The notes under the pieces are model-generated. The model had not been told where the DNA came from. It ran no database searches and worked only from the letters and a program-made list of their open reading frames with translations. A program made the translations under genes and the position numbers. Below are positions 25,262 through 34,770 of a stretch of 64,000 nucleotides of DNA, piece by piece (positions within the stretch are counted from its first letter, which is position 1; each line of letters opens with the position of its first letter). The stretch spans positions 434,001-498,000 of the forward strand of contig NZ_JAHLQF010000001.1 of the NCBI RefSeq assembly GCF_018918285.1, in the 5' to 3' direction. Source of the DNA: Clostridium mobile. Lineage in GTDB: Bacteria; Bacillota; Clostridia; Clostridiales; Clostridiaceae.

Positions 25262-27613
25262 TTAATCAAAAAACTTCCTAGCAATATTAACCCCTTCTTT
25301 TGCATTCTTAGCATAGAAGTCAGCATTTATCATATTAGCATATTCTTCGTTTAACACAGCTCCACCCACCATAACCTTGCAGTTAGCATCATTCTCTTTT
25401 AAATGTCTAATTGTCTCCTCCATGCTTTTTACTGTAGTAGTCATAAGTGCACTTAAACCAACTAATTTAATATCATTTTTTAATACAACTTCTAAAATTT
25501 CTTCTTTATCCACATCTTTTCCTAAGTCAATGATATTGAAGCCATAGTTCTCTAAAAGAGTTTTAACTATATTTTTACCTATATCATGTACATCACCTTT
25601 TACCGTAGCAAGCAAAATTGTACCTTTACTTATTTCATTTTTGTCTTCAAGAATAATTTTTTCCTTTATAGCCTGAAAGGCTTTTTTTACAGTTTCTGCT
25701 GATTGAATAAGCTGAGGTAAAAATATCTCTCCCTTTTCATATTTTTCTCCTACTATATCTAAAGCTGGTATTAAAAAACTTTCTACTATCTCTAATTCTT
25801 CCTTTTCATCAAGTAATTTTTTTGTAACAGAATAAGCTTCATCTTTAATACCATTTACTATAATGTCTTTTAAATTTTTTTCTACCTTTTTAATATTTTT
25901 AGTTTCACTTACTATTTCAGAGTAATTACTTATATATTTTTCTCCGTTAACATCCTCATTATTTAACACTTTAAAAGCATTTATAGAATCAATCATATCT
26001 TCTTTATTTGGATTTATTATTGGTAAATCCAATCCTGCATAAAGAGCCATATTTAAAAAACTCCTATTTAAAAGCTCTCTATTAGGCAATCCAAAGGATA
26101 CATTAGAAACTCCTAATGTAGTTTTTACCCCTAGTTTTTCTTTTACCATTGTTAATGCCTTTAATGTTTCTAGCACTTCCTTTTGTTGAGCTGATGCAGT
26201 TAGGGTTAGACAATCAATAATTATATCTTCCTTTTTTATACCATATTCTAAAGCTCTATTAACAATTTTCTCTGCAACTTTAAATCTTTCATCCGCAGTT
26301 TTTGGTATTCCTTTTTCATCAAAGGTTAATCCAACTACCATGGCACCATATTTTTTTACTAGCGGCAATACTTTAGTTAAGGATTTCTCTTCACCATTCA
26401 CTGAATTCACTATAGGCTTTCCATTATATATTCTAAGCCCCTTTTCTATTACCTTAGGGTCGCTAGAGTCTATTTGAAGTGGAACATCTGTTACGCTTTG
26501 TATTTCTTTTATAACCTTAACCATCATCTCTTCGCCATTTATTTCTGGGAGACCTACGTTAATGTCTAAGATATCTGCCCCGTCCTCTATCTGACTTATC
26601 CCTTCTTTTAAAACATAGTCCATGTCACCCTTTTTTAGAGCTTCTTTTAATAGTTTTTTTCCTGTGGGGTTTATTTTTTCTCCTATAATTTTAACGCCAT
26701 CTATGAAAACAGACTTTGAAGGAGTGCATATACCTGAAAATGATTGTACCTCTCTCTTATTTACCTCTTTACCTCTAAGAAGCTTTGACAATTCTTCTAT
26801 AAAAGTATCATCAGTACCACAGCAACCACCTACTATACTTACTCCTTTTTCTACCATAGATTCTGCAGCTCTACAAAACTCTTTTGGAGTAATTTTATAT
26901 AAGGTCTTACCACATTGTACTACAGGGAGCCCTGCATTAGGCTGTATCATTACAGGTATATTAGAATATTTTAATATTTCTTCTACTATAGCTTGAAGCT
27001 CAATTGGCCCAAGAGAACAATTTACACCTAAAGCATCTACTCCAAGCCCTTCTAATGTCATAACCATGGAAGAAATGGTGCAACCTGTAAAGGTTCTTCT
27101 ATCCTTTTCAAAGGTCATAGTACAGAAAACTGGAAGATTGGAGTTTTCCTTAGCTGCAAGTATGGCTGCCTTGGCTTCATGAAGATCTGACATGGTTTCT
27201 ATAAGAATTAAGTCTACTCCGTATTTTACTCCAGCAATAATTTGATTTTTAAATATATTGTAGGATTCTTCAAAGCTTAAAGTACCCATGGGCTCTAAAA
27301 GTTCACCTATTGGTCCAATATCTAAAGCTAATAAAACTTCACTATCTCCTATGGCTTCCTTTCCATTATCTACAGCAGCTTTTATTATCTCTTCAATAGA
27401 ATATTTAGCATCTTTAAGTTTTTTCTCATTACATCCAAAGGTGTTAGTAGTTATAATATCTGCCCCTGCATAAATATATTTCTTGTGTATATCTATAATG
27501 GTATCTTTTTTTTCAATATTTAAAATTTCAGGAATTTCTCCCCTCTTAAGATCACTTTTTTGGAGCATAGTCCCCATAGCTCCATCAAATATTAAAAGCT
27601 TTTTCCCTAGCAT
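25262..27613 (-). CDS. metH: cobalamin-dependent methionine synthase, catalytic protein
   Basis: 783 residues. Residues ~1-290 are the homocysteine-binding barrel with zinc ligands in G-V-N-C-S-L-G and G-G-C-C-G-T-D. ~305-560 is the pterin-binding domain (G-E-K-I-N-P-T-G, D-I-L-D-I-N-V-G, P-L-Q-I-D-S-S). ~580-783 is the B12 cap and B12-binding domain with D-V-H-D-I-G-K-N near 674. It transfers methyl from methyl-THF via B12 to homocysteine. The C-terminal activation domain is absent and is encoded by the gene just upstream. I chose ATG 27613 (GAAGG upstream). The longer frame from 27664 overlaps that gene. Last gene of the metF operon. Confidence 0.95.
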   Translation of the reverse strand: MLGKKLLIFDGAMGTMLQKSDLKRGEIPEILNIEKKDTIIDIHKKYIYAGADIITTNTFGCNEKKLKDAKYSIEEIIKAAVDNGKEAIGDSEVLLALDIGPIGELLEPMGTLSFEESYNIFKNQIIAGVKYGVDLILIETMSDLHEAKAAILAAKENSNLPVFCTMTFEKDRRTFTGCTISSMVMTLEGLGVDALGVNCSLGPIELQAIVEEILKYSNIPVMIQPNAGLPVVQCGKTLYKITPKEFCRAAESMVEKGVSIVGGCCGTDDTFIEELSKLLRGKEVNKREVQSFSGICTPSKSVFIDGVKIIGEKINPTGKKLLKEALKKGDMDYVLKEGISQIEDGADILDINVGLPEINGEEMMVKVIKEIQSVTDVPLQIDSSDPKVIEKGLRIYNGKPIVNSVNGEEKSLTKVLPLVKKYGAMVVGLTFDEKGIPKTADERFKVAEKIVNRALEYGIKKEDIIIDCLTLTASAQQKEVLETLKALTMVKEKLGVKTTLGVSNVSFGLPNRELLNRSFLNMALYAGLDLPIINPNKEDMIDSINAFKVLNNEDVNGEKYISNYSEIVSETKNIKKVEKNLKDIIVNGIKDEAYSVTKKLLDEKEELEIVESFLIPALDIVGEKYEKGEIFLPQLIQSAETVKKAFQAIKEKIILEDKNEISKGTILLATVKGDVHDIGKNIVKTLLENYGFNIIDLGKDVDKEEILEVVLKNDIKLVGLSALMTTTVKSMEETIRHLKENDANCKVMVGGAVLNEEYANMINADFYAKNAKEGVNIARKFFD

Positions 27614-27617
27614 TTCT

Positions 27618-28298
27618 TTAACCTTCACAACTCTCACCAATCCTTCTATAAGGACAATTGCCATAGCTAGAACAGCTTTGACAATCTCTTTTTTTAATTT
27701 TTGTCCCCTTTTGTATTATTCCTATTATGGCTGTTACAGACTTTTTCGGTGTTAACATATTACCCTCAGAAGAGGAAATACCAATGTTTTTAAATGCATC
27801 TATTAGATTTAATAAGTCTTTTTGTATATCCAGCCCTAAATCCCCATATCCTGGACTATACCTCCAAGTAATGTCCCCACTTTGGGAGCAATATTCTTTT
27901 TTTATCAGCTTTTCTATAAAGCCGCATCCTTCTTCAATAAAAGCAGTAGCCACTGCATTCATTATCAAAGCCTTAAACATATCAACTTTTTGATAATAAT
28001 TTATTTTTTTATCTACCTCTACCCCTAAAGTAGCCCCCATTATTACGCACTTATTTGATTCCTTTAAATGGGATTTTATATCTTCTCCCTTTAATATAGT
28101 TCCGCAGTCCTTTAATAATACTCCATCTTCTTTAATTTCTATATCAAATATATCGTATATAAATCTAAATCTTACTATGTCTTTTAATTCTTCTCTTATC
28201 TTATATAATTCCTTCTTAATATCTTCTCCACTATTATTTCCAGCTCCTAAATACCTTAATATTTCTTTTTCATCACCTATAAAATCATAGTCAATCAT
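27618..28298 (-). CDS. stand-alone methionine synthase activation-domain protein
   Basis: 226 residues. It carries the MetH activation-domain signature R-Y-S-P-G-Y-G-D-L-G-L and the SAM-site region M-L-T-P-K-K-S-V-T-A-I-I-G. A C-terminal Cys set (C-x2-C-x4-C-P-Y-R-R) is common in clostridial versions. In E. coli MetH this is the C-terminal domain that holds SAM for reductive methylation of inactive B12. Here it is separate and adjacent to the short MetH, so the two must form a complex. Its start overlaps the luxS stop by one base, and it ends 5 bases before metH. Confidence 0.9.
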   Translation of the reverse strand: MIDYDFIGDEKEILRYLGAGNNSGEDIKKELYKIREELKDIVRFRFIYDIFDIEIKEDGVLLKDCGTILKGEDIKSHLKESNKCVIMGATLGVEVDKKINYYQKVDMFKALIMNAVATAFIEEGCGFIEKLIKKEYCSQSGDITWRYSPGYGDLGLDIQKDLLNLIDAFKNIGISSSEGNMLTPKKSVTAIIGIIQKGTKIKKRDCQSCSSYGNCPYRRIGESCEG

Positions 28299-28756
28299 TA
28301 ATTATCACCATATATATTTAAGTTAAATCCTTTTTTTAATACATACTTTGCGTATTCTTTAGCTCCAAATAAGGATAAATCCCTATAGTTTCCACACTGT
28401 AAATCATTAGCCGCTGGAACTTCTTCTGCCACTATAATCTTCTTCAAAGATTCTTCTAAAGCTTTTTTTATTTCTAAAGCTTCCCTATCTCCCCACAAAG
28501 TTAAATAAAACCCTGTTCTACAGCCCATTGGTGATAAGTCTATTATCCCTTCTAAATCTTCTCTTAAATATCCAGCAAGTAAATGTTCTAATGCATGGAT
28601 GGCTCCTGTTGGCATATCTTCTTTGTTTGGTTGAGTGAATCTTAGGTCAAATTTTGTTACAGAGTCACCTTTTTCTCCATTTAATACAGTGCATTTCCTT
28701 ACATAAGGTGCTACAACTTTTCTATGATCTAATTGGAAACTTTCAACTTTTTTCAT
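28298..28756 (-). CDS. luxS: S-ribosylhomocysteine lyase
   Basis: 152 residues, the normal length. It cleaves S-ribosylhomocysteine to homocysteine and the AI-2 precursor DPD. The metal site is visible as H-A-L-E-H (His54, Glu57, His58) and a third ligand in D-L-Q-C-G-N-Y. The catalytic Cys is in M-G-C-R-T-G-F-Y (Cys79). Placement between metF and the methionine synthase genes points to homocysteine recycling as its main job here. AI-2 may be a by-product. It lies 23 bases after metF, in the SAM-riboswitch operon. Confidence 0.96.
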   Translation of the reverse strand: MKKVESFQLDHRKVVAPYVRKCTVLNGEKGDSVTKFDLRFTQPNKEDMPTGAIHALEHLLAGYLREDLEGIIDLSPMGCRTGFYLTLWGDREALEIKKALEESLKKIIVAEEVPAANDLQCGNYRDLSLFGAKEYAKYVLKKGFNLNIYGDN

Positions 28757-28779
28757 AATATTTCCTCCTAAGTTTTGCT

Positions 28780-29661
28780 TTATTCATTTATAGATTTTAT
28801 TATAGAATTTACATTTTCTAAAATTTTCTTTGCCACATATGGATTATTCATGGTATAAAGATGTATTCCTCTAACTCCACTAGAGAGTAAATCTACTATT
28901 TGCTCTACTGCATAAGCTATACCAGCATCTCTTAAAGCTTCTTTACTATGTTCATATTTACTAATTATTTTTATAAACTTTTCTGGTATAGTAGCTCCAC
29001 ACAATTTACTAATAGTTTGAATTTGTCTTTTATTTATTACAGGCATAATTCCCGCTTCAATCGGCACATTAATTCTTGCTTTAGTAATTCTGTCTAAATA
29101 ATTATAAAAAATATTGTTATCTAAAAACAACTGCGTTATTAAATAATCTACTCCACAATCTACTTTTTCTTTTAATCTTATTATATCATCATGTAGATTT
29201 TCACATTGAAAATGTCCTTCTGGATAACAAGCTGCTGCTATACCAAAATCTACTTTTTCTTTAAGATAACCTATTAACTCATAAGCGTATTTAAAGTCTC
29301 CTTTCGTTTCTCCGCTTTCAGGAATATCTCCCCTTAAAGCTAGTATGTTTCTTACATTATTTTCATTTAGCTTATTAATTATTTCATCTAAATTATCTTT
29401 GGTTGAATTTATACAAGTAAGATGTGAAAGAGATTCAACACCATATTTATTTTTTATTAGTGAAGAAACCTCAACAGTTTTATTATCCCTAACACTTCCT
29501 CCTGCACCATAAGTGACACTTATGTAATCCCCACCTAAACTACTTATTTCTTCTAGTGTATCATATATTTTTTCTATTGGGGTATCCCCCTTTGGCGGAA
29601 AAATTTCAAATGAAAAAATCACTTTCTTATTATTAAAACTATCTATAATCTTCATTAACAT
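28780..29661 (-). CDS. metF: methylenetetrahydrofolate reductase
   Basis: 293 residues in a TIM-barrel MTHFR. Motifs: F-S-F-E-I-F-P-P-K-G near the start, S-V-T-Y-G-A-G-G-S-V-R, L-A-L-R-G-D-I-P, I-A-A-C-Y-P-E-G-H, and I-T-Q-L-F-L-D-N. It reduces methylene-THF to methyl-THF, the methyl donor of MetH. First gene of metF-luxS-activation protein-metH, with a SAM-I riboswitch about 100 bases upstream. It is ~293 aa, the bacterial length, without a C-terminal regulatory domain. Confidence 0.95.
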   Translation of the reverse strand: MLMKIIDSFNNKKVIFSFEIFPPKGDTPIEKIYDTLEEISSLGGDYISVTYGAGGSVRDNKTVEVSSLIKNKYGVESLSHLTCINSTKDNLDEIINKLNENNVRNILALRGDIPESGETKGDFKYAYELIGYLKEKVDFGIAAACYPEGHFQCENLHDDIIRLKEKVDCGVDYLITQLFLDNNIFYNYLDRITKARINVPIEAGIMPVINKRQIQTISKLCGATIPEKFIKIISKYEHSKEALRDAGIAYAVEQIVDLLSSGVRGIHLYTMNNPYVAKKILENVNSIIKSINE

Positions 29662-29756
29662 TGACCTCCTTTAATCACCTAATGTATTGCATAACTTTTG
29701 GCATGGACCATAAGCATCCTTTGATATTTTGTAGTTCATTAATAATTAGAAATAAA

Positions 29757-29905
29757 TAAAATAGCCTAAAGGTATTCCTTTAGGCTATAAATTTCGAACA
29801 CCCTTATCTTCCAGCTTACGCTGCAGGATTTAGCACCTTGTATGATTTCCATACGGTTGCCGGGTTTCATAGGGCCAGTCCCTCCACCACTCTTGATAAG
29901 TTCTA
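29757..29905 (-). ncRNA. SAM-I (S-box) riboswitch with terminator
   Basis: On the minus strand the S-box core is intact: CTTATCAAGAG (P1), GTGGAGGGACTGGCCC, ATGAAACCCGGCAACC, AAGGTGCTAAATCCTGC, and the closing GATAAG. A terminator follows with arms ATAGCCTAAAGG / CCTTTAGGCTAT and a T-rich tail (29757-29788). SAM binding stabilises P1 and lets the terminator form, so the metF-luxS-metH operon is switched off when SAM is plentiful. Confidence 0.96.
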
Positions 29906-29959
29906 TTAAATTATTCTAATTATATTATAAATTTTTAGAAATGTAAATAAATTATTTAG

Positions 29960-32149
29960 TTAATTATTACTAATCATTATTTCAATCTGATCCTTTGTTA
30001 CAGGCTTGCTAAAATAATACCCCTGGACTAAGTTACAATTTAATGCCTTTAGAACAGATACCTGTTCCTCCCTTTCCACTCCTTCTGCTACAACTTTCAT
30101 ATTCATTGCATGAGCTAACTTTATTATACCTCTTATTACAGCTTTCCCATCTTCATTACTAGGTATTATATCTACAAAAGATTTATCAATTTTTAATATG
30201 TTAACAGGCAACATAGCTAAATAGCTTAAAGAAGAATATCCCGTACCAAAATCATCTAAAGCTATAGTAAATCCTAAGTCCTTTAACTCATTTAATATTT
30301 TCACACAATGATCTACATTGCTCATAAGTATGCGTTCCGTTATCTCTAATTGTATATTCTTAGGTGAAACTTTTGTCTTATCTACCAAACTCTTCATTTT
30401 TTCAATAAAATCTATTTCTTCTAATTGTTTAGCAGAAATATTAATAGCGACTTTATGAAAATTATAGCCTCTTAACGCCCATTCCTTTACTTGATAAAAT
30501 ATACTTTCTAGTACCCAATCTCCCAATTCTATAATAGTATCTGTTTCTTCGGCAATTGGTATAAATTCTCCAGGTGATATCCATCCATACTTCTTGCTCT
30601 TCCATCTAATTAAAGCTTCCAATCCTATAATTTTGTTTAATTTTAAATCTAATTGAGGCTGATAATAAATACTGAGTTCCTCTTCATTAAGCCCTTCTTT
30701 TAGCATTTTTTCTATTTCTGATTTTCTAACTATTTCATCCTCCATGGTAGGATGAAAAAAAATATATTTATTCTTACCCATCACTTTTCCTTTGTACATT
30801 GCAGTATCAGCAGCCCTTATCAAGTAATATAATTCCTTGCCATTATCAGGATAAATAGATATACCCATGCTAGCAGAACTATATAAAACTCTCTCCTCTA
30901 TATTAAAAGGAGTTTTAAATATATTTTTTATTTCCTCACAAAATTCAACAACCTGATTTGTATCACTTATATCATATAAAATTATCAAAAATTCATCCCC
31001 AGCAGTTCTAGAAATACTAATATTATCATTAGCCAAATTTTTAAATCGATTAGCTACATCTATTAAAAATTCATCTCCATAATTATGTCCTAATGTATCG
31101 TTTATCTTTTTAAAATCATCTAAATCTAAAAATATAATAGCAATTTTTTTATTCTTTAAGTTATCATCAATAAATTTTTCATTAAATTCTTTTATAAGTA
31201 AATACTTATTAGGCAAATCTGTTAAGAAATCATAGTATGCCATACGAGTTATATCTTCTTCCTTTTCTCTTATCTCTTCCTGTAATTTTTTTAATTCTTC
31301 TATATTTTGATTTTTATTAAATATTTTTATTTCTATTATCAATAAAATTATTGCAAAAAATAAACTCATAAACGTATTTGTTATAACTTTTTTAATTAAG
31401 TACTTTTTATAGCTGTTATTTCTACTTATATTAAGTGTCCATTGCATATTTTTAATTTGAATTTTTTCATTATGATGGTAATCATCATAATTATTACCTA
31501 TAGTAAAAAATTCCGCACCCTTTGCATCAAATAATCTAATACTATATTTATTCAATATATTCTCCGGTATATGTTTCATAAGAAACTTATTTAAATCCAC
31601 TACTAAAACAAAAAATCCATTAAATACGTTTTCATTAAAAATGGGATATCTTATTACCATTCCTTTAGTCTTATAATCTAAATATTTTAATTCATATGGA
31701 TCATTTATAATTACTTTCTTTTCATTTATGGCATCCTTTACATACTTCTCAACATCTTTTCTATCCTTTAGAGACCTTCCTAAAGTACCTTCATTACCTT
31801 CTAAGGGATACACCATATCCGTTATTGTCTCTTCATTTTTATGTTGGATATATAGAATATCTGGAAAATTATCTAAATAGTACTTTGATAGTGTATCAAA
31901 TTTTTCTTTGCTAATATTGCCATCTAAGTCCGTGTTATAATCTGAAGCCATTAAAATAGATATATTAACATTTATAGCATCTTCAAGTTTATGGGACAGA
32001 TCTTTTGCAATTAAGCTTAAATTTTCTTTATATTTCTCCATTCTATGGTTATAATATTTAAATTGAAAAAAACATATAAAAATCAAGAATATGAGTAGCT
32101 GAAATATTATTATGTTTCTAAATCTCTCAAACCCTTCTTCTATCTTCAT
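29960..32149 (-). CDS. membrane GGDEF-EAL protein (c-di-GMP turnover)
   Basis: 729 residues. Membrane helices at ~13-30 and ~255-280 flank an extracytoplasmic sensor region of about 220 residues with a Cache/CHASE-like layout. A short coiled coil follows. The GGDEF domain has R-T-A-G-D-E-F near 383. The EAL domain has L-E-A-L-I-R-W (~513), E-I-T-E-R-I-L, A-L-D-D-F-G-T-G-Y-S-S-L and the catalytic K-I-D-K-S-F-V. EAL residues look intact, so phosphodiesterase activity is likely. AGDEF variants can be active or just bind GTP. It is transcribed on its own. The signal is unknown. Confidence 0.92.
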   Translation of the reverse strand: MKIEEGFERFRNIIIFQLLIFLIFICFFQFKYYNHRMEKYKENLSLIAKDLSHKLEDAINVNISILMASDYNTDLDGNISKEKFDTLSKYYLDNFPDILYIQHKNEETITDMVYPLEGNEGTLGRSLKDRKDVEKYVKDAINEKKVIINDPYELKYLDYKTKGMVIRYPIFNENVFNGFFVLVVDLNKFLMKHIPENILNKYSIRLFDAKGAEFFTIGNNYDDYHHNEKIQIKNMQWTLNISRNNSYKKYLIKKVITNTFMSLFFAIILLIIEIKIFNKNQNIEELKKLQEEIREKEEDITRMAYYDFLTDLPNKYLLIKEFNEKFIDDNLKNKKIAIIFLDLDDFKKINDTLGHNYGDEFLIDVANRFKNLANDNISISRTAGDEFLIILYDISDTNQVVEFCEEIKNIFKTPFNIEERVLYSSASMGISIYPDNGKELYYLIRAADTAMYKGKVMGKNKYIFFHPTMEDEIVRKSEIEKMLKEGLNEEELSIYYQPQLDLKLNKIIGLEALIRWKSKKYGWISPGEFIPIAEETDTIIELGDWVLESIFYQVKEWALRGYNFHKVAINISAKQLEEIDFIEKMKSLVDKTKVSPKNIQLEITERILMSNVDHCVKILNELKDLGFTIALDDFGTGYSSLSYLAMLPVNILKIDKSFVDIIPSNEDGKAVIRGIIKLAHAMNMKVVAEGVEREEQVSVLKALNCNLVQGYYFSKPVTKDQIEIMISNN

Positions 32150-32320
32150 GATATTTAATATCTCCTTAAAAATAAAATTAAGAGAAATTATGATTATCTT
32201 ACATTACCAAATAATACAAAAAATATTCATATATAGCTAATCATCTTAATTATATACAAATTAACATTTCTATACAATATTTTTGCAATAATTACATTTA
32301 TCGATTTTTTACCGAAATAT

Positions 32321-32359
32321 AAAAAGCACTTTAATTCACTTAAATGAATTAAAGTGCTT
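32321..32359 (-). terminator. terminator of the eut operon
   Basis: On the minus strand AAGCACTTTAATTCA pairs with TGAATTAAAGTGCTT over 15 bp and is followed by TTTATATTT, just after the eutQ stop. Confidence 0.88.
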
Positions 32360-32366
32360 CTATTTT

Positions 32367-32831
32367 CTATTTCTGTGATGCCCAATCTGCTGGATATGTT
32401 ACATATATAAATCTGGCATAGTTTGGAACTGAGAATTGTATTTTACTTCCTTTAGGAATTAATATAATCTCTCCTGCATCAGCAGATATCTTTCTTCCAT
32501 CTATTATTATATCCAAATGCCCTTCAATAATATAATCTATTTCATCATAGTTGAGAGTCCAATCAAAGGTAGTTTCTCTCATCTCCATCATGCCACAACC
32601 TAATCTTGGACTTTCTTCTAATGTAAATAAGTCCTTTGTATAAACTACATCCTTAGGGTTACCTGTGTCTAATCTATTTTCTTCAGTAACCTTTACTGTA
32701 GGAAGTTTTATTGAGGTAATTCCACTAATGTCTTTATGCCTTTGAAAATCTACTTCATCTTTACTACCTAGTTTTTCTTCAATTATCTTTCTAATTAATT
32801 CTTCAAGCATTTGTGGATTCATGTTTTCCAT
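32367..32831 (-). CDS. eutQ: ethanolamine utilization protein EutQ (cupin, acetate-kinase-type)
   Basis: 154 residues. The cupin core is clear (W-T-L-N-Y-D-E-I-D-Y-I-I-E-G-H-L, G-E-I-I-L-I-P-K-G-S). EutQ of Salmonella has acetate kinase activity, which would turn acetyl phosphate from PduL into ATP and acetate. No other acetate kinase gene is in the window. Residues 4-20 (N-P-Q-M-L-E-E-L-I-R-K-I-I-E-E-K) form an amphipathic helix like microcompartment targeting peptides. The N-terminal TPxA module of Salmonella EutQ is missing. ATG at 32831 has GGGAGGAG and overlaps eutH by 29 bases. Last gene of the locus. Confidence 0.92.
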   Translation of the reverse strand: MENMNPQMLEELIRKIIEEKLGSKDEVDFQRHKDISGITSIKLPTVKVTEENRLDTGNPKDVVYTKDLFTLEESPRLGCGMMEMRETTFDWTLNYDEIDYIIEGHLDIIIDGRKISADAGEIILIPKGSKIQFSVPNYARFIYVTYPADWASQK

Positions 32832-33930
32832 TTGCTTCTCCTCCCTTCGTTTTATCTAAAACCTTATTTGCTATAATCATAGCTACAAATACAGCAGCAA
32901 CACCACCAACAAGCTTACCAACTATCATAGGAAAAATCATATTTTTTGCAACCCCTGCAACAAAACCTAAGTGATCTCCAAATACGAATGCTCCAGATAC
33001 AGCAAAAGCAACGTTAATAATTTTCCCTCTGTCATCCATATTTTTCATCATTCCAAACATTGGAATATTGTTTGCTAAACTAGCTACTAAACCAGCTGCT
33101 GAAATATCATTCATTCCTAAAACTTTACCTAAAGCTAAAAGCGGCTTATTGAATACTTTAGTTATTATGTAAACCATTGGGAAAGCTCCTGCCAGTACTA
33201 CAGCTATATCTCCAACTACTGCAATCCCTTCTGAAATTGGTGCCATTCCTGGTATTATAACTATTCCAGTAAGCTTTTCAACTACAGCAGCTGCTAAACC
33301 TATTGTGATTACTATAATTATAAATCTTCCAAAATAAGTAAATCCTTTTATCATCTTTTCAGGTATTTTCCATAATCCTAGGGCTATTAGTACTGCAAAT
33401 AGTATAATTGGCACTAAATTTTTTAATATCATCATTATTGGAAAACCAGCAACTAATCCTCCCACTAATGCTCCAATAGGAATTGTAATTATTCCTGCTA
33501 ATACTCCTGTTGCTAAAAATCTATGATCTTCTTTTTCAATTATTCCAAGAGCTACTGGAATAGTAAATACTATTGTAGGTCCCATCATAGCTCCTAAGAT
33601 TGCTCCTGCAAATAAACCTGCTTCTGGAGTTTGAGCAAGTTGAACTGCCAATGAAAATCCTCCCATATCGCAAGCAAGAAGCGTTGTAGCAAACATAGCT
33701 GGGTCAGCACCTAAGGCACTATATATTGGAACTACAATTGGCTTTAGAATATTTGCTAGTACTGGTGCTAAACAAATAACTCCTACCATAGCTAATGTTA
33801 ATGATCCCATTGCCATAAAACCTTCTTCAAAGGCGGCTCCTAAACCAAATTTATTATCAAGGCATTTATCTATAGCACCTAAAACCATAAAAACAACCAT
33901 TGCGTAAATGATAATTTCATTAATACCCAT
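32803..33930 (-). CDS. eutH: ethanolamine transporter EutH
   Basis: 375 residues with ten or eleven membrane helices. EutH patterns include G-A-I-D-K-C-L-D-N-K-F-G-L-G near the start, L-L-A-C-D-M-G-G-F, G-A-I-L-G-A-M-M-G-P-T-I, L-A-N-N-I-P-M-F-G-M-M and G-A-F-V-F-G-D-H-L-G. It moves ethanolamine across the cytoplasmic membrane, which matters mainly at low concentration or acid pH. It lies between the PduT-like shell gene (18-base gap) and eutQ. Confidence 0.95.
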   Translation of the reverse strand: MGINEIIIYAMVVFMVLGAIDKCLDNKFGLGAAFEEGFMAMGSLTLAMVGVICLAPVLANILKPIVVPIYSALGADPAMFATTLLACDMGGFSLAVQLAQTPEAGLFAGAILGAMMGPTIVFTIPVALGIIEKEDHRFLATGVLAGIITIPIGALVGGLVAGFPIMMILKNLVPIILFAVLIALGLWKIPEKMIKGFTYFGRFIIIVITIGLAAAVVEKLTGIVIIPGMAPISEGIAVVGDIAVVLAGAFPMVYIITKVFNKPLLALGKVLGMNDISAAGLVASLANNIPMFGMMKNMDDRGKIINVAFAVSGAFVFGDHLGFVAGVAKNMIFPMIVGKLVGGVAAVFVAMIIANKVLDKTKGGEANGKHESTNA

Positions 33931-33948
33931 TCTTCAATCTCCTTTCAA

Positions 33949-34494
33949 TTAAAACAAATTAGATAATATAAGTTCGTCTGGTGAAGGAATTACAGAAGTT
34001 TGTATTATTTTCTTTTCTTCTATTTCTCCTCTAGCTTTTCTAATGGAATCTTCTACATCGCTAACTGCTCCAGAAATTATGAAAACTAATTTTCCACCTA
34101 AGGTATTTGCAATCTGTAATTTGGCTAACTGGACATTTGAAGACTTCAATATCTTGTTTAAGGCTTTCATACCACTACAAACATTTACAGTCTCAACTAT
34201 ACCTATTGCATTAAATTTTTCTTTTATGTATTTGCTCTTCAAGCCTTCAATAATACTTGGGTGCACTGCATTTATAATGAAATTATCTACTATATACTCT
34301 CCAGCAGCATCAACTCCACAAGTTACTGCTTCTTCAATTTCTCCTTCATTTCCACTAAGTACTACTAAAAACTTACCTACACAAATGGTTCTAAAGAAAG
34401 CTACATCTACTGTAGCTCTCTTAACCATGAGATCCGATACCTCTATACCTTTGCTAATACTTCTAAACTCTATGGCTCCTATACTTTTATTCAT
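33949..34494 (-). CDS. tandem-BMC shell protein, PduT-like, with pore cysteine
   Basis: 181 residues made of two BMC domains (residues ~4-88 and ~95-172; second starts A-I-G-I-V-E-T-V). This is the trimer-forming layout of PduT. Cys38 in R-T-I-C-V-G-K-F falls at the position of the PduT cysteine that binds a 4Fe-4S cluster at the trimer pore, so an electron port is likely. The second domain is divergent but complete. It overlaps eutN by 8 bases and has GAGGTGG upstream. Classical enteric eut operons lack such a protein. Confidence 0.85.
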   Translation of the reverse strand: MNKSIGAIEFRSISKGIEVSDLMVKRATVDVAFFRTICVGKFLVVLSGNEGEIEEAVTCGVDAAGEYIVDNFIINAVHPSIIEGLKSKYIKEKFNAIGIVETVNVCSGMKALNKILKSSNVQLAKLQIANTLGGKLVFIISGAVSDVEDSIRKARGEIEEKKIIQTSVIPSPDELILSNLF

Positions 34495-34759
34495 CTTCCA
34501 CCTCTATAGAATCTACAATACCAATAATAACAGAATCTACTGGTACATCCTTTGATTCTAATGAAACTCTTGCAGATCCGCCTCTAGTAATGAGAACTAA
34601 ATCTCCAGTCCCTGCTCCTACATTATCTACTGCTACAAAAAGTTCATCTTTTTCTTTATGTTTATTTATTAAGAGTTTAACTATTAGGAATTTCTGCCCA
34701 TTTAATTTTTCATCTTTTTTAGTAGCCCAAAGGTTACCAACCACTCTTCCTATTATCAT
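34487..34759 (-). CDS. eutN: microcompartment vertex protein EutN
   Basis: 90 residues, EutN/CcmL fold: M-I-I-G-R-V-V-G-N-L-W-A-T-K-K at the N-terminus, D-N-V-G-A-G-T-G-D-L-V-L-I-T-R-G-G-S-A and V-I-G-I-V-D-S at the end. Such pentamers close the corners of the polyhedral shell. I use ATG 34759, which has GAGG six bases upstream. The longer GTG at 34771 overlaps the preceding stop and lengthens the protein by four unconserved residues. Confidence 0.95.
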   Translation of the reverse strand: MIIGRVVGNLWATKKDEKLNGQKFLIVKLLINKHKEKDELFVAVDNVGAGTGDLVLITRGGSARVSLESKDVPVDSVIIGIVDSIEVEDE

Positions 34760-34770
34760 GTTATCCCTCA

